A DNA stretch of 64,000 nucleotides from Hippophae tibetana (lineage: Eukaryota > Streptophyta > Magnoliopsida > Rosales > Elaeagnaceae). A program made the translations under genes and the position numbers. Numbering within the stretch: the first letter of the stretch is position 1; each line of letters begins with the position of its first letter. Location: positions 38,435,169 to 38,499,168 of the forward strand of contig CM072805.1 in assembly GCA_037013495.1 (NCBI GenBank), in the 5' to 3' direction. This document shows, one piece after another, positions 26,101-39,535 of the stretch. The notes under the pieces are model-generated. The model was not told the DNA's origin. It saw nothing but the letters and a program-made list of their open reading frames with translations, and ran no database searches.

Positions 26101-29100
26101 CAAGTCCACCAGTGACCTCATCAAGCAGAAGGATTGCTGGATTTAAAAGCACTGCTCTAGCAATTGAAAGTTTTATTTTCTGCTCCTCTGTTAAGGGATA
26201 ACCTGTCCTACCCACCTTCAATGCAGGCAAACAATATAAAAACATTAAGTAAAAAGGAGAAAAGTAATTAATCGGAACAAAGTATGCAAGTTATCAAGCA
26301 GTTCAAGGTTCACCTGTGTCTCATATCCTTTCTCCAGTGAGCTAATGAATGTATGAGCATGAGCTATCTTAGCAGCTTCTTCAATTTGATCTGGTGTGGC
26401 ATCTCGTCCATAGGCAATATTATCTCTTATACTCAAACTTAGTAAGGCAGGCTCCTGGGTGACCAATCCTATCTGGCTTCTAAGCCATTCCAGTTTCAGG
26501 TTTTTAATATTTTCTCCATCTAAAAGAACTTCCCCTGCACCACCAAAAGTAAAAATCATTGGAGCCTGAAAGCCAAAGTTATCGCTGATAGCCTCAGTGG
26601 TACCTTGAATTCCATGGAACAAATACACATGCGCACACGAACAAATCAAGTAAAAAACATACCTAAAGTAGGATCATAAAACCGCTCCATAAGTGGTATA
26701 ATACTGCTTTTTCCAGACCCATTTCTGCCAACAAGTGCGACAGCTTTCTTAGCAGGTACAGTGAGGTAAAATCCACTCAAAATAGGAATTTCAGGACGAG
26801 AAAGGTAGCTGAAATATACATTCCGAAACTCAATATTTCCTTGAACAGATAGTAGGGTAGCTCCGTCATGATTGAATGTAGAAGATGACCGACTTATCAT
26901 CTCAAAAAGTCTATAAGCAGCAATTCGTCCTTGATCGAAAGAATAGAAGTTTGTAGCAGCTTGATTGAGGCCACTTTAAAGGTGCAAAAAAAATCATCAA
27001 TATTATAAATCATGATCACACAAAAGAAGAAAAAATAGCGATAAATACACTCACAGGCCACTTAAGATTATAGCAAACAGAGCTGTAATAATTTCACCAC
27101 CATGAGCTTTCCCATGCGTGATAAGAAACCTACCAACCCACAATTGGAAGGCACAAGAACATATTGCAAGCCCATATGTAAATCCAAGTCCAAGTCCTTG
27201 CACAAGACTTATCAATATGCCATATCTCAAAGTCGCTTGTAGTGATGTTGCATAAGAGTATTTGGCCAATGTTTCATTTGTGAATGCATACAATGTCCTA
27301 ATGTAGGAGACAGCCTGCATATTTAAGGAACAATTATTTCAGCAAGTGTGGTCTTCACCACTAGGCTCTAAAAGTTAAATAATCTAATAATCACAATCCA
27401 TTAATAATTCAGTCATCTGCATGTTATTACGTAAAGGAAATAGTCAAATGAGCTTAGAGGTTCCAACAATTTAAAGGATACAAAAAAAGAAGAGACATCT
27501 TCCTTCTATGGCTAGTTACAATCCTGTCAGAGCAGGTTATAACTAAATTCCCTCATCACCATTATTCCATGTAAAGGTACTGCCACAAAATCAGAATCTA
27601 TAATATGGTTCTACATTTCAAGAGTTATAACCATCTTTTATGTCTACTTATCGAAATAGTACATAACAACCAAATTGATCTGTTAGGTACAAAAGAAATG
27701 TTGGCTCTATCTCCAACAACTTAAGCTTTCGGAGCAATGGTGACAATTAAATTTTAACATGATTAGAGCAAAATGTTGTATTCAAACCCTGCAACCCCAT
27801 AATGTTGGCCCATATCTCAACAACTAAAGCTTTAGTGAGGACTGAGGAGCAGTGACAAACACATTCTAACACTATCAATGAGTAGCGGCCTTTCCAAACT
27901 CGCTCATGCACACCTTTTCTTCCACAAAGGAGAGTATCATCAATGGTTATAGAGAAAAGAAAATGCAGCAGCTTTCCTTCACTAATGGTGCATATTTTAT
28001 CAGAAGGCAAACGTTAGTTTTTTTTTTTGGTATCAAAATGACAGCAGAGAATTTGGTAACCTGGGATATCCAAGTCAGAATTAAACCTGTTCAGCAATGC
28101 TAGCTGCTTCAGCATATGCATCTTGAATATTTTCTGCTAGTCTATGGAGAAATACGTTGGAAATTCCTCCAGCAGCAACAATAACAGGACCAGTGGCCAA
28201 TGTTATCAGTGCAATCTGCCAACAATTTACAAATCCAATAACAAGGCCACTGAAAAATGTGGCCATATTATGAATATAGTTTCCAACCTGTACTAGAGGA
28301 AACAAAGGGATTGCATTATGCAAGCATCGATCAATAAATGTACACAGAAGCAGTCAATAATCTGAAGGTATAGAAATTAAAAATATATAAACATGCTCAA
28401 CTGAAACATACCTTTTCACTTAGAGCAGATTGAATGAGCAGCACATCACTCAACACTTGGCTCACTATGTCTCCATTGTTCCCATAGGTATCAAAAAAAC
28501 TCATATCCTGGTTAAGTAATACTTGAACATATTTTCTTCTGATGACAGCTGTCTGCCTTTCTCCAGTCAATATCCAGCATGAGACCTCTATTCACAATCA
28601 AGTTAGTACTGGTAGATGAGAAAGAAATCCTCTATAATACAGTGATAGCAAGACAAAAGTGATAATGAATTTAACATTACCAATCCAACCAGCACAAAAA
28701 ACAGCCACTGCAACATGGAGCATGGTCAAAGCAAGCTGCAAGGAAACAGTAAAACATGTTATTGCAAATAAGCTTATAAATGCCCATGTAATAGAATGAT
28801 AATGGACTGAACACGTATGTCACAAAATGCAAAGCCCTTCTAATTTGACAGCATGAATTTAAAGAAAAACAGCAAGGATGAATGTATGCCTTGGTAAAGT
28901 TTATAGTCACCCATCTATTTTAGTTTAATGACTAGATGTCATTAATGCTCTATTTTCAACCACCATATTTCTATATTGCTTTTTCTTCCATCAGATGCCT
29001 TATTGTTCCCTCTTGACCCAAAAACAAGAGACCCCTTTTTGTTCCCAAGAACAAATGTATTTTTTTTATGGATTACTTAATTTACAAGTACAAAAGATTC

Positions 29101-30450
29101 CGTCGTATCTTCCCTACTAAACTAATACTTACACAAAGCATACAGCTGTAACATTAATATAAAGCAAGAACATCCTAAAGGTAAAATACAAAACTCAAGC
29201 TAATTATATCCCATCATGGTCCATACATCTAAAATTCTCAAAGAAAACAAGCAACAACACGTGCATATCAATTCTCATCTAGCATTCATTCAAGTGAAGA
29301 AAAAAGATAAGCACTCCTAATAAACTTCTTTCAGAGTTTCTAGATAACTAGTAATGGTTTCAAACACATCTTTTTGAGATGTTTCAAGCACGAGCAGAAT
29401 AAATTGGGTTTGGATGTAATTATGGCCATAGCCAGCATCAAATATTTTTTCATACAATAAGGCCTCAACTCTAAGAGATTTTACTTTCAAACTAACAGAT
29501 TCATCGTAAACAGGGAATGAACGATTCTCAAAATCAAATGTCTTAAAAATGGAAAATTATCAATTCAACTACTCACAGGCACATAAAATAAGCACAACAC
29601 CATAAAAACCGCTCAGACCATATTCTACAAGTTACAAACATAATTTCCTCATGTTCCATGTATTATATAAAATTAAACTGAGATACATATGGAAACGGAA
29701 CAAACTAATAGAACACTACACAACAAAACGTATCCCCATTTTTTTGTGGCAATTAAAAGTCTCTTGACAAGCAACAAAGTACTTCATACACTAAACAAAA
29801 ACCAACATCAAACACCACAAATAGCTATATAATTCTACGTCATTAGAAAGAAAACTAAGCTCGTCTGACTCTCAAGTCTCAACCATTGAACAACTAAAGA
29901 ACAAACCATCGTTATTTCCTTCTGTTACTATATTATCCCGACAACCAATCAGAACACAAAACAAGGCGAAGTCCACCAAAACAAAGCAAAAATCCCACAA
30001 CCAAGGATTTGCCAAAACGAGAGTGAGAAAACTTACGTCAGTGAATTTTTCATACTGCTGCTTAAGCTGATCATCGGTCAAGGACCCATGAGGCTCCCCA
30101 TGCGAACCTCTACCTATAGAAAGCACCTGAATAATCTTTGCGAAGTAATGCAAGTAAACAACGAGTGCCGCACCATGAGCCGCTGCAGCGAACGATCCAA
30201 CGAACATGAGAGCCCAATCGAACCGGTCGGCACAAGTGAAAAGTCCAGAGAACGGTACAGCAGCAGGCGGCGGCTCCATTTCCTCAGGCTCATCTATCTC
30301 TTCTTCAGGTTCCATCGGCGGAACCGATGTCTCCGCGCTCGCATCCAAGTATGGCGACGGAGATTCAGGAGGCTCCGAAACCTCTGACACCGGTGTCAAT
30401 GGCTGTATATGCGGCGGGGACCATCCGAACAGCCCCCGAGAGACATTCAT
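23198..30450 (-). CDS. ABCB20: Full-size ABC transporter, ABCB6/ABCB20 type, 11 exons
   Basis: Exons in transcript order: 30037-30450, 28681-28735, 28412-28587, 28087-28287, 27055-27314, 26663-26973, 26314-26534, 25875-26215, 24967-25751, 24613-24854 and 23198-24427. All phases join, giving 1411 residues (Arabidopsis relatives have about 1406-1408). The order is TMD1-NBD1-linker-TMD2-NBD2. Walker A motifs are GRNGSGKS (about 451-458) and GVSGSGKS (about 1197-1204), and Walker B is LLLDE in both. NBD1 has a degenerate signature (EEQKIKLSIARA) and Arg in place of the switch His (IIIARRLS). NBD2 keeps a near-canonical PGQKQRIAIAR and IAHR. This asymmetry is typical of the subfamily. The start matches the family N-terminus (SRGLFGWSPPHIQPLTPVSE). 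Intron 1 is about 1.3 kb. In Arabidopsis, ABCB6 and ABCB20 act in auxin transport at the plasma membrane. The symbol is by similarity; ABCB6 is the alternative. Confidence 0.93.
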
Positions 30451-33400
30451 TTTTCTCTCTCAATCTATCCCCCAAAATTTTATCAAACGACCACCACTAC
30501 CAAAAAGGAAAGCAATATCACACTTAAGGATTATTCTCAGAAACAAAATACACAAATCTTCACTCTATTGTGAAAAACCCTATATCTAAATTCGCCTCTA
30601 AATTTAGTGGATCTATGGCTTCAAAGTTTATAACTGAAGTAATAAATTTCACCCCAACAAGGGGAGCAAAAAGCAAAGAAAGCACATAATAAAAAAAGGC
30701 AAAAGATTAAAATAAAATAAAAAATATTATGTAAGTTATTGTTTACAGTGTTTAATATTTTTTTTGCTTCGAAAAGTTCATATGAAAAATGGGGTGGTCG
30801 AAGGTGGGTGGGTGGGACTGAGTCAAGGAAGGCGAGAGAGAGGGGTGACTGAAGAAAAGACTCACACAACACAATGTGACACAGACATATAAAATTAGAA
30901 AGAACAAAATAAGCGCAAACCATAAACTCGCGCTTGCTTCTTTGTAATGTCGTTAGTTAGGTTTAGTTTAGGTTAACGGCCAAATGCCGGGCGCTGGGGC
31001 GATGTTTTCTACCGAGGTTAATATCAATACTGGGGAACATATTGGGCGCCCACCGGGGAGGGGGGGTAATGTAATAGTTGTTTTGACACGTTGGTAAATG
31101 TGTGAACAGCTGTACAAGAGGCGGTCGAATTTACGTTCGAATCCTTATTGTGCTATGGAAGGGTGACACGTTTTAACTTATATGGTGTAACAGACCAATT
31201 TTTATGCGTATAGTCGTATATATATCTGGATGACTTTATTTTAACTTGTTATTGTGAATAAAATTAAATTAGTGCTATTTTTAAAACAATAAATAAATGT
31301 AAAAGCAAAATTTTTATTTTTAAAAATATAAATTTTGTTATGAAAATTATATTTATTACTTTAAAATTGATAATTTTTTAAAATCATTTTCATTATAAAA
31401 ATCATCAAAATTTTAAGATATTTATTTTATCATAATATAAATTATTATTATCATAAAAATATAATTATAAAGATAAAACAAGGACTCTTTATTAAAGTTT
31501 TGAATTTTTATACGTTCTAAAATTTTTAATATTAATTATATATTGAATATTTTAAATCAACCTAACATTTAAATTATATATTTATTATGTAATTAAAATT
31601 TTAAATAAAAATAATTCTCAAATTAGTTATTTTGTTAGTTTAATAATTTTAAAATAATTATTTTGTTATATTAATATATTATATTTTTACAATAAAATAT
31701 TAATTTAATGATATAAATAATATTTTTTAATAAAACTTATTAAATTTAACTAAAATTTATATAAATATGTAATATATTTAAAAATATATAAGAAAATGAG
31801 AATTAAGGAATGAACGGGTGAAGAGGGTCATTTAATATATCATATATATATATATGAAAGACATCATTATTTCTTGGTGATGGATGTTAAAGACATCATG
31901 AAGAGGGTGTGAGGGAATGAAGCAATTTGGGTGTGCTGGTCCAGCTGTTGTGTTCCTCTATCTTCCCTCCATAACCATTTGCCTTTCTAGGTGTCACTGT
32001 TTCTTTTTTCCTTTTTGATCGAAACTGTCTCACCGTCCTCATTTTTATATAAACAATCTATATTTATATATAGCATTAAAATTAAACTCTATTCACAAAA
32101 TGAATTATAATATGCAATTATAATAATAACAATAACAATAACAATAAATAGTACAAACTTAAATTTTTTTCTTTTTAAGTCATACTCGTGGATTGATAAT
32201 TTTAATATTAATGTGTTAATATTAATGTATTAAGTTTCACATCGGTTAAGAATTCTAATTCCGTTGTATTTATAAATCCTTGAAATTCTTTTATTTTTAA
32301 AAGGTTTTGGAAGAAAATTAAGTTGTGAATTTTTAAGTAATATAAAAACTAGTTATTGGTTTGTTATAGTGGTCCAAGAGTTTAGTAGTGCGTTTATCCT
32401 CAGTGTATATTACTCTATTTTCATTAAATTTATAAATTCTTGAAAACATATTTTTTGTAAAAAAAATTTTAGATAGAATTAAGCCATAAATTCCTATTAC
32501 TAGTTTAAAGAAACACTTTAAACTCAATTTCCTTACGTGCGTTTGTGGAAGGTTATCTTCCATAATCCGAAGGATTTATGAAAATTCTTGTTGTTAAATT
32601 TATTTTGGTTAGTTTTTAAATTTTGAAATACCTTCCATTATTTTGAAGATTTAAAAACCTTTTGTTACTAGTAATGTTTTGAAGATTTTTAATATTAATT
32701 TAATTACATGATATAAATTATATTTATATAAAATTAACTATATTTTTTTAACGTTATACAACAATAAATAAAATATATTTTTTACTAAAGAAATTAAAAT
32801 TAAAATCATATTGAATAACTGAATCATTTATACATCAAAAAATTTAATATTTTAAATGATTTTATATAATTTTGAAAAATTATTTTTTTGCTTATTTTTA
32901 ATATTTTGACAGGACCTTTATTATTGGATGAGTTTACATATTATTTTAAAAAACTATTCTTTTATGTGATAAATTTTTAAATTAATGGTAAAATATAAAA
33001 ATAATTCAAAAATATCATAATTTTTACAATAAAATATATATTAAAATTATAAATAAAATATACATATAATTAAATGTTAATAAAATGGTTTATATAATGT
33101 TTAAAACCATAAAATTAATCTATTATCGTAAAATACTAAAAACGTTATGTATCATTTAAAGATAAATAGTCCACCTAATAATAAGAGATGAGAAAATAAT
33201 AGATGAAAATGGTAACCAAATAAAAAAAATAAGTGTTTTTCACTATTAGAGATTTCTCTTTACTTGATTAAAAAAATATAAGAAAAAGAATAACAGAAAA
33301 GCAAAAAACGAAGCAGGATGGAAAGAAACGATACAAGATTTTGTTTGATTCTTGTTGCTAGTTTAGAGGGAATTTTTTGTTTATATTTTTATCTACTTTA

Positions 33401-34472
33401 TTTTAATATTTTAATTTAATTTATTTGAAATATTAACATAATTAAAGTTTGAACTTCAAATATTCTATATACCTATATGGTTTACATATCATTGGGACAC
33501 AACTTTATTTACTTTTAATTTGTTCCTTTAAATATTGATTATGTTAATGTATTCAATTTTTAATTAATTTAAAATATAAAAATATTTATATATCGATGGG
33601 GTTTAAATGGAGCATTTCTGAAAAGTCTTAATTACAAACAACATATTGCATTCTTGCAATATTCTAGAAGGATTTTGAATAATTTGTTTCCCCTGTATAA
33701 ATTCTAACGATCCTAAAAATAATAATTTTATGCAAATACTCTTTCTTTCATATAAGAGGTTAATCAGAAATGAGTTTGCAATAAATTCACTTATATATAT
33801 ATATATATTTAAATTCTATTATGTAAAAGTTCTAAATTAGTTACACGCATATTATTATTATTTTAAAATAAAAATACGAGTATTAAATTACTAAGTTAAC
33901 CATTACATACACTTAACACTTAATTGAATTTCATATAACCCTATATGTAATTTAAAATTGTTATATTTTGGGTTTTAAATATTCTAACCAGTCAGTTGTA
34001 AATTTGTTCCTTCTAATTTTGGGTTGGAAGTTGAGTATGCTTCATTGTGTTAGTTTATATATATTTTTCTCTAATTTAAATTATTTATTATTTTAAATTA
34101 AATTATATATTTATAATTATGTAATATTTAGGGTAATAATATTATTTCAATTTATTTTGTAATTGTTAGAATAATAAATTATTATAGACAATTCATTTAT
34201 GTATAATTAGTTATAAAATATCATAAGTATTATATTATTATTATAATGATAATAATTATAAGTTTATAACATGGTCTTAATTTAATTCCATCGAAAGTTG
34301 AAAACCCAAATTGCCAACGTAGGTCCCGGCCATCCAACGTAACTAGCCAGTAGCTACTAACCACTAGTACCAGATACAAACATGTGCCAAAGAAGGAGAG
34401 CAACAGATAGCAAAAGGATAAGGTCACCTCCAGAATTACTGGTTCACTCACTGTCACCACCACCAACAAACC
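30451..34472. other. Intergenic region between the divergent ABCB and PPD6-type genes
   Basis: This about 4-kb gap separates divergent start codons. Its ABCB-proximal part (to about 31,080) holds that gene's 5' UTR and promoter, including a GC-rich patch. From 31,200 to about 34,300 the sequence is extremely AT-rich with no recognised gene. A TTTCACATCGGTTAAG word at 32,234-32,249 resembles sequence found in some plant LTRs, but no element borders were found. Confidence 0.6.
30960..31080. promoter_or_regulatory. GC-rich patch upstream of the ABCB gene
   Basis: An abrupt GC-rich stretch (CCGGGCGCTGGGGCG, GGGCGCCCACCGGGGAGG) lies about 530-620 bp upstream of the ABCB start codon in otherwise AT-rich DNA. 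It is probably core or proximal promoter. No specific factor site is assigned. Confidence 0.35.
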
Positions 34473-37312
34473 ATGGCGACTTCCTTGCCACATTCACCTC
34501 CAACCTCTATGAATCAAGCCCTCTTCCTCGCCTCTCTCCCTCAGGTTAATTTTTTTTCTTTTATAATTATCGCTTCTTTTCCTGTGTTCTTTGCCATTGT
34601 GATTGTATTTTTGTAATAGCTTTTGGTGGCTCAATTTCAGAAACACCATCGCTGTAGAAGATTTTCGCATCTTGTCAGAGCACGCCAGCAACAAACACAA
34701 CCCTCTTCCACTATGTCTTCATCTCAAGGTCAATTTTTTATTTTTTTTCCATCCGGGTTTGATTTTCTTTTGTAAATTTTCACCAACTTGATCTGCAATT
34801 ATTTTTTAAATGGTTTTTTTCTGATTTTGCACGTGATGTTGATGGCGTATAGAATAATTTGGGGCTTCTTATAATTTCAATCTTGTAAATTCCCCATGTT
34901 TTTATTAACAAATTCCCATCAGGCAATTCACACATCATTGTCCTTGAAACATAATGTCTTTTCAACTACGTTACACACGCTCTTTTAGACACATGTGTAT
35001 TTAAGTGTCTCATTTTTCTAAATTCTGTAAGGTTACACAATTGTCCGAGTACTTACACCGTATTCATATCATATCGTTCAGCATGGTACTTCACGAAAAA
35101 TGAAAATGAAGAATACAAATAATGTAGTTTGTAATATCCCCATTGGAGAATTTTATTTCTCATTTTTAATTTCAAAATGGGACTCATTTGTACAATTGTC
35201 CTGTTAAACCTGCTGATCAAGTGGAATCAATGAGGTCTTTGTGACGGTTAGTAGAAAGCCTGCGTTTGCTTAACTTGCTTAGGCCTAGTGGTTGCTCTAA
35301 GCGGAGACGAGACCTCTCTCTTCAACATGCAGGAATGTATTTTTCCTATATTATAGTAACATATTGCACAAAAGTCAAAACCTAAAAGAACTGTACTGAT
35401 CTAACCTATAAACTAACTATTTCCACAATCAATAAAATGTTTGGACACTTTGGCTTATTTCCTTTGTGAAAACTGTGCTTCTTATTCATAGTTCCATCCA
35501 CTTTGATTTTCATGTGGAACTTACTATTGAAACTTAAGTGACCTCATGAAAGGCATACAATAAATTATTAGGACTCACAAGGTGCTTGTTATTCTATCAG
35601 TATTTTGATTTTTACTTTATCTCTGGCAGATAGACCTGGGAGACGCTATGCACTTGCTGCAAGCATAATTGCCCCATGGGTTTCTTTGGTTAGTCAAAAT
35701 TATGTGTCATGTAAGTGTTATAAGCCACATATAAAAGAGAAAGTTGTTCATTTCTTATTTAAGTAGTAAAACTTTTAAAGCTTTTGATTCCTACATATCA
35801 TATTAACAATTTTTTTTAAAAGTAATAGAAGTGATACCAGATTATCAGTACATGCTTCGTGTATTTGTTTACTTGAATATGAATGGCTGATGTCCTAAGA
35901 AGACACCTTTGATGTGGCTCAGTTGCTGCAGAAGCAAAAAAGGGTTTTCTGCCATTCACCGACAACAATGATGGATACACATTTCTCTATCCATTCGGGT
36001 GGCAGGTTTCATCTTCTACATTTTTTATTAAAAAAATTATCTTTTATGGCTCATGTGTCTTTTTGATTTGATGCCATGGCAAACTGCTAGATAGTTAAGA
36101 TCGCGTTCATTCTTTTTATGAGTTTTGTTGTCTTTAAAATGGGCAGGAAGTGATCATTGAAGGTCAAGACAAGGTGTTTAAAGATGTCATTGAACCATTA
36201 GAAAGTGTTAGTGTCAATGTGATTCCAACAAACAAGCAAGACATTCGAGAATTTGGTCGCCCAGAGCAGGTTAGCTATATGATTGATGTCAAATTCAAGT
36301 CCCTTGTTCTCAAGTCTCTAAATTTTTTTATTTTGTATCACAAGGATTATACTCATTATGTCAAATGATGTTAGGTTGCTGAAACTCTAATAAAAAGGGT
36401 TCTGGCCCCTCCCAACCAGAAAACAAAGCTTGTTGAAGCGAAAGAGGTTTCTCCTACTACATGCTTTTGTTTCACAATGCACGCATTTCTAAACTGGTTA
36501 TGTTTATAACTGAATCAAGCTTTTTGCTTTTCTAGATTAAATCATTAGATTTCCTATTTGTTTACTGAGCTGTTTAAGAGACAATAGATTTAAATTACAC
36601 AAGATTATCTACAAGAAGTTCTAGTGCTACCTAAACTATATACATTTACTAAAATAAACGGATAAACCAAATCAAATTTTTGAGTTGATTGTGGAAAATT
36701 CATACTTGACATTGCTTGAAAGACATTTTGTCTATAAATGTTGCACATATCTATAGAAAAAAAAAGGCATGGAAATGCCGTTGCTTGTGAATTATGTTAT
36801 GTACATCCTAATAGTGCACTATTTACCTTCAATTATGGTTTCTCAGTACTTTTCTTGAGTTAACCTTTCACTTGGATATAAAACTTACGATTCATTGTTG
36901 ATTACATATGACAGCATGATGTTGATGGGAAAGCATATTACACATTTGAGTTCATTGCTCAAGCTCCGAATTATACTCGTCATGCTCTCAGTACAATTTC
37001 TGTTGGCAATGGTATGAAACTTAATTACAAAATCTATATTTTCAAGCACATATGTTCAAAAAAAGAGAGTATAATAATCTGATGATTTTTTACAAGAAAA
37101 ATGGTAATATCACACACATTTACACTCATTTTTGCACCCCAACTACTCATTTCATGCCATATGACAGGTAAGTTTCAAGCATAATTTAATAGTCTCTATG
37201 TTTTTCAGGTAAGTTTTACACATTGACAACAGGAGCCAATCAAAGAAGGTGGGATAAAATAAAAGACAAATTGCAAACTGTTGTGGATTCCTTCAAACTT
37301 TCCAATGTTTGA
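34473..37312 (+). CDS. PPD6: PsbP domain-containing protein, PPD6 type (thylakoid lumen), 8 exons
   Basis: Exons: 34473-34544, 34641-34728, 35630-35710, 35923-36005, 36147-36269, 36375-36446, 36915-37011 and 37209-37312, giving 239 residues. The exon 3 donor was set at 35,711 (GTAAGT), because the nearer GT at 35,689 breaks the frame of exon 4. The N-terminus is a Ser/Pro-rich chloroplast transit part, then a twin-arginine lumen signal (GRRYALAASIIAPWVSL) with likely cleavage near SFAAEA. The mature part (KKGFLPFTDNNDGYTFLYPF, then EHDVDGKAYYTFEF, FYTLTTGANQRRW) matches what I recall of Arabidopsis PPD6 (At3g56650). The role of this lumen protein is not well defined. The last four exons have exactly the lengths of the last four of the PPL1-type gene (123, 72, 97, 104 nt). 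A poly(A) signal AATAAA lies near 37,656. Confidence 0.88.
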
Positions 37313-38217
37313 TGTGGTCAATTCAATTTTTCCCATATCTACCAAGAACACTAATCTTAAAAGTTGCAAATACTATATCTTTTTATCATTACAAGGTCTG
37401 CGTTGATTTAGGAATTGAAAGCAAACAGTTATTTGTGTTTTCCTTTTCCTTCCTTATTTGGGTTTCTGTCCATCTCCATTTTTTATTTTATTTAATGTTG
37501 TTTTTTTTTAAAAAAAATTATGAGGGGAACAGAGAAGAGAGAACATGTAATTATAATTCACGTTGAGGAAACTTTTATTTGTAGATTTACCATTATTTTT
37601 TCCTGTGTCTTACCTATATAAAGTTTTTTTGAACCTGTAAGCTTTTATAAACTTAAATAAAAGCTTTTTGCCCTAAAGCAATAGGGTCTTTTTCTTTTGT
37701 TTTGGGATTGTTCATTTTTATTTCATTGTTAATAATCCATTCCTTATATTATTATTTTTTTTTTTTTGGGAACGGGAGCATAGAGGTATATTACATTAGT
37801 TAATCGTTATTGTTTGTTTACTCAAATTAAAAGTTACTCCACTTAGTACTATTGTTTTTTGTTTTAGAAAAAGAGACGAGTTAGAGAATAAAATATATTA
37901 TTTTAATATTTTTTATTTAAATGATATTTAAAAAAAAGTAATATAAAAATATAAAAATAATATAGTTTGTATTTAATTAACATATTTTCAAAGTTAAAAA
38001 AATGAATAACATGTAAGTAAATAAATGACAATAATATGGTATAAGTAATTCTCTAATTTTTAAACAACTCAAACTTATGAGCTTTTCGAATATCTTGAAA
38101 ACTCAAAACATAATCAAAATAAAGCTATTAATGTATTTAGGAAAAAGCAAAGAAATACCATACTGAAGTCTGGATTTTTTTTATTTTTTTTTGCAGCGTT
38201 GAAGAAGCCATATAACC
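37313..38217. other. 3' flank of the PPD6-type gene and spacer
   Basis: Probably the 3' UTR up to about 37,680, then AT-rich spacer with long T-runs. No gene was recognised. Confidence 0.65.
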
Positions 38218-39535
38218 CTAAATTGCTTTATTCTTCACAAAGACATTGGTAAGAACCGTCCTTGAGCACAATGATGCAGCCAACAATTTCAAGCCCTGCT
38301 AAAATAAACCACATGATACAGATTGCTCCTCATTAGCTACTTTATTTTTCTGTGACAAACTAATTTGTACGTAAGGTTATCGAGAAATAACTCATAATTC
38401 ACGGTATATAAATTTTAAAAATATATATTTATAGGGAAAGGGTTGGTTTTATCCCATAAATATTAAAAAAATAGATATTTAGTTATATAATTATTGAACT
38501 AAATAGATTAAATTTCGTAATTATAAAAAGAAAAAAATTGATCCAATTCATATAAAATTATTGAAATTAAACATTATATATAACAAAAAAAAATTATTAA
38601 TTACTGAGATTAATTGGGCTAAATTCAAAAATAAATAGACTAAACAGCTATTTTTTTATAAATAATGTTACTAATTCAGCCTATCAGCCAAATTGTTCCA
38701 CTGACAAATTAACTTGACAAGTGTAATGCTATTTTTGGTCAGAGTGACAAATGTAACGTTGAATAGGTGATCTATACAGATATTGTTGATTAATTTTAAA
38801 CTTTAAAAGATGCTGACATCTAGAATTAAACAAAATCAATCGATGATTTTACAAATTACTTTGTCTCTAGAACCGGCCTGTATATTTATAATTACCTCAT
38901 CGACGTCAATGGAAACTGTTTTCTCTTCAAGGGACCCATATCCTTGACATTGAAAGCGTTAAGTAGGGCAATACTAGCAATGGAGGACATGGGATTAACT
39001 TGGAGATCATCCATAACCATATATGTTACCACACCTTTGACATATCCACCTCCATCACCTGAAGAAGAAGGACTTTCTTCTTATTAGCACTTGGTACAAC
39101 TTAGGACATTTAGCCCCTGCCGTCTCAGCCACGTATGGATGGAGATCGTATACATCGTCCTCATCGGAATATTCCTTGCCTGGATATAAGTAGGCCTTCT
39201 TACAAGTTGGGGATGAAGATGATGAGGAAATGTAATTAGCCAATAAGAGAGGGGTTGTTATATAAGAATCAACTGATGGTTTTCACTTCAAGAGGTTTTG
39301 ATTTTGAGCATTTTGTTGCATATAATCATCATTCATGTGTTCAATGCTCTGGTGAATTTTTCCAAGAGCACACAATATCTCATTGCTAGAGAGTAGGCTG
39401 ATCACAGTGCCAAGCGGCAGAGACATAAAGGGCAAAAGAAAATCCACAAACTCTTTTCCAACCTCAGCAAAAAGAACTCTTTGGCTCTTGGTATCGATTC
39501 GAAGACATAAATTGATATTTTTGGAGGGTTTTATG
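38218..39535 (-). pseudogene. DUF674 family gene, pseudogene (copy 1)
   Basis: Two exon regions remain: about 39,535-38,896 (ending with a GT donor) and 38,295-38,218, whose frame reads GLKLLAASLCSRTVLTNVF and ends in a stop. The first region shows the DUF674 opening (INLCLRIDTKSQRVLFAEVG), a middle part with Tyr/Pro-rich sequence (KKAYLYPGKEYSDEDDVYDL) and the later VKGVVTYMVMDDLQVNPMSS. It is broken by an in-frame TGA near 39,288, a frameshift near 39,070 and another near 38,940, and I see no ATG at the family start. DUF674 proteins have no established function. The paralogue 1.1 kb away has the same exon layout. Confidence 0.8.

Noticed and set aside
30088-30589. Plus-strand frames of 99 and 127 codons
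   Set aside because: Antisense shadows of ABCB exon 1 and its 5' UTR; low-complexity translations.
31134-31144. CGTTCGAATCC, resembling a Pol III B-box, with a weak A-box-like word about 45 bp before it
   Set aside because: No acceptor stem or cloverleaf can be formed, and no SINE tail or target duplication was seen, so neither a tRNA nor a SINE is called.
32234-32600. TTTCACATCGGTTAAG word followed by LTR-like sequence
   Set aside because: No paired ends, target duplication or second copy in the window, so not enough to call a solo LTR.
34494-34965. Minus-strand frames over the first exons of the PPD6-type gene
   Set aside because: Antisense to real exons and introns; no homology and low complexity.
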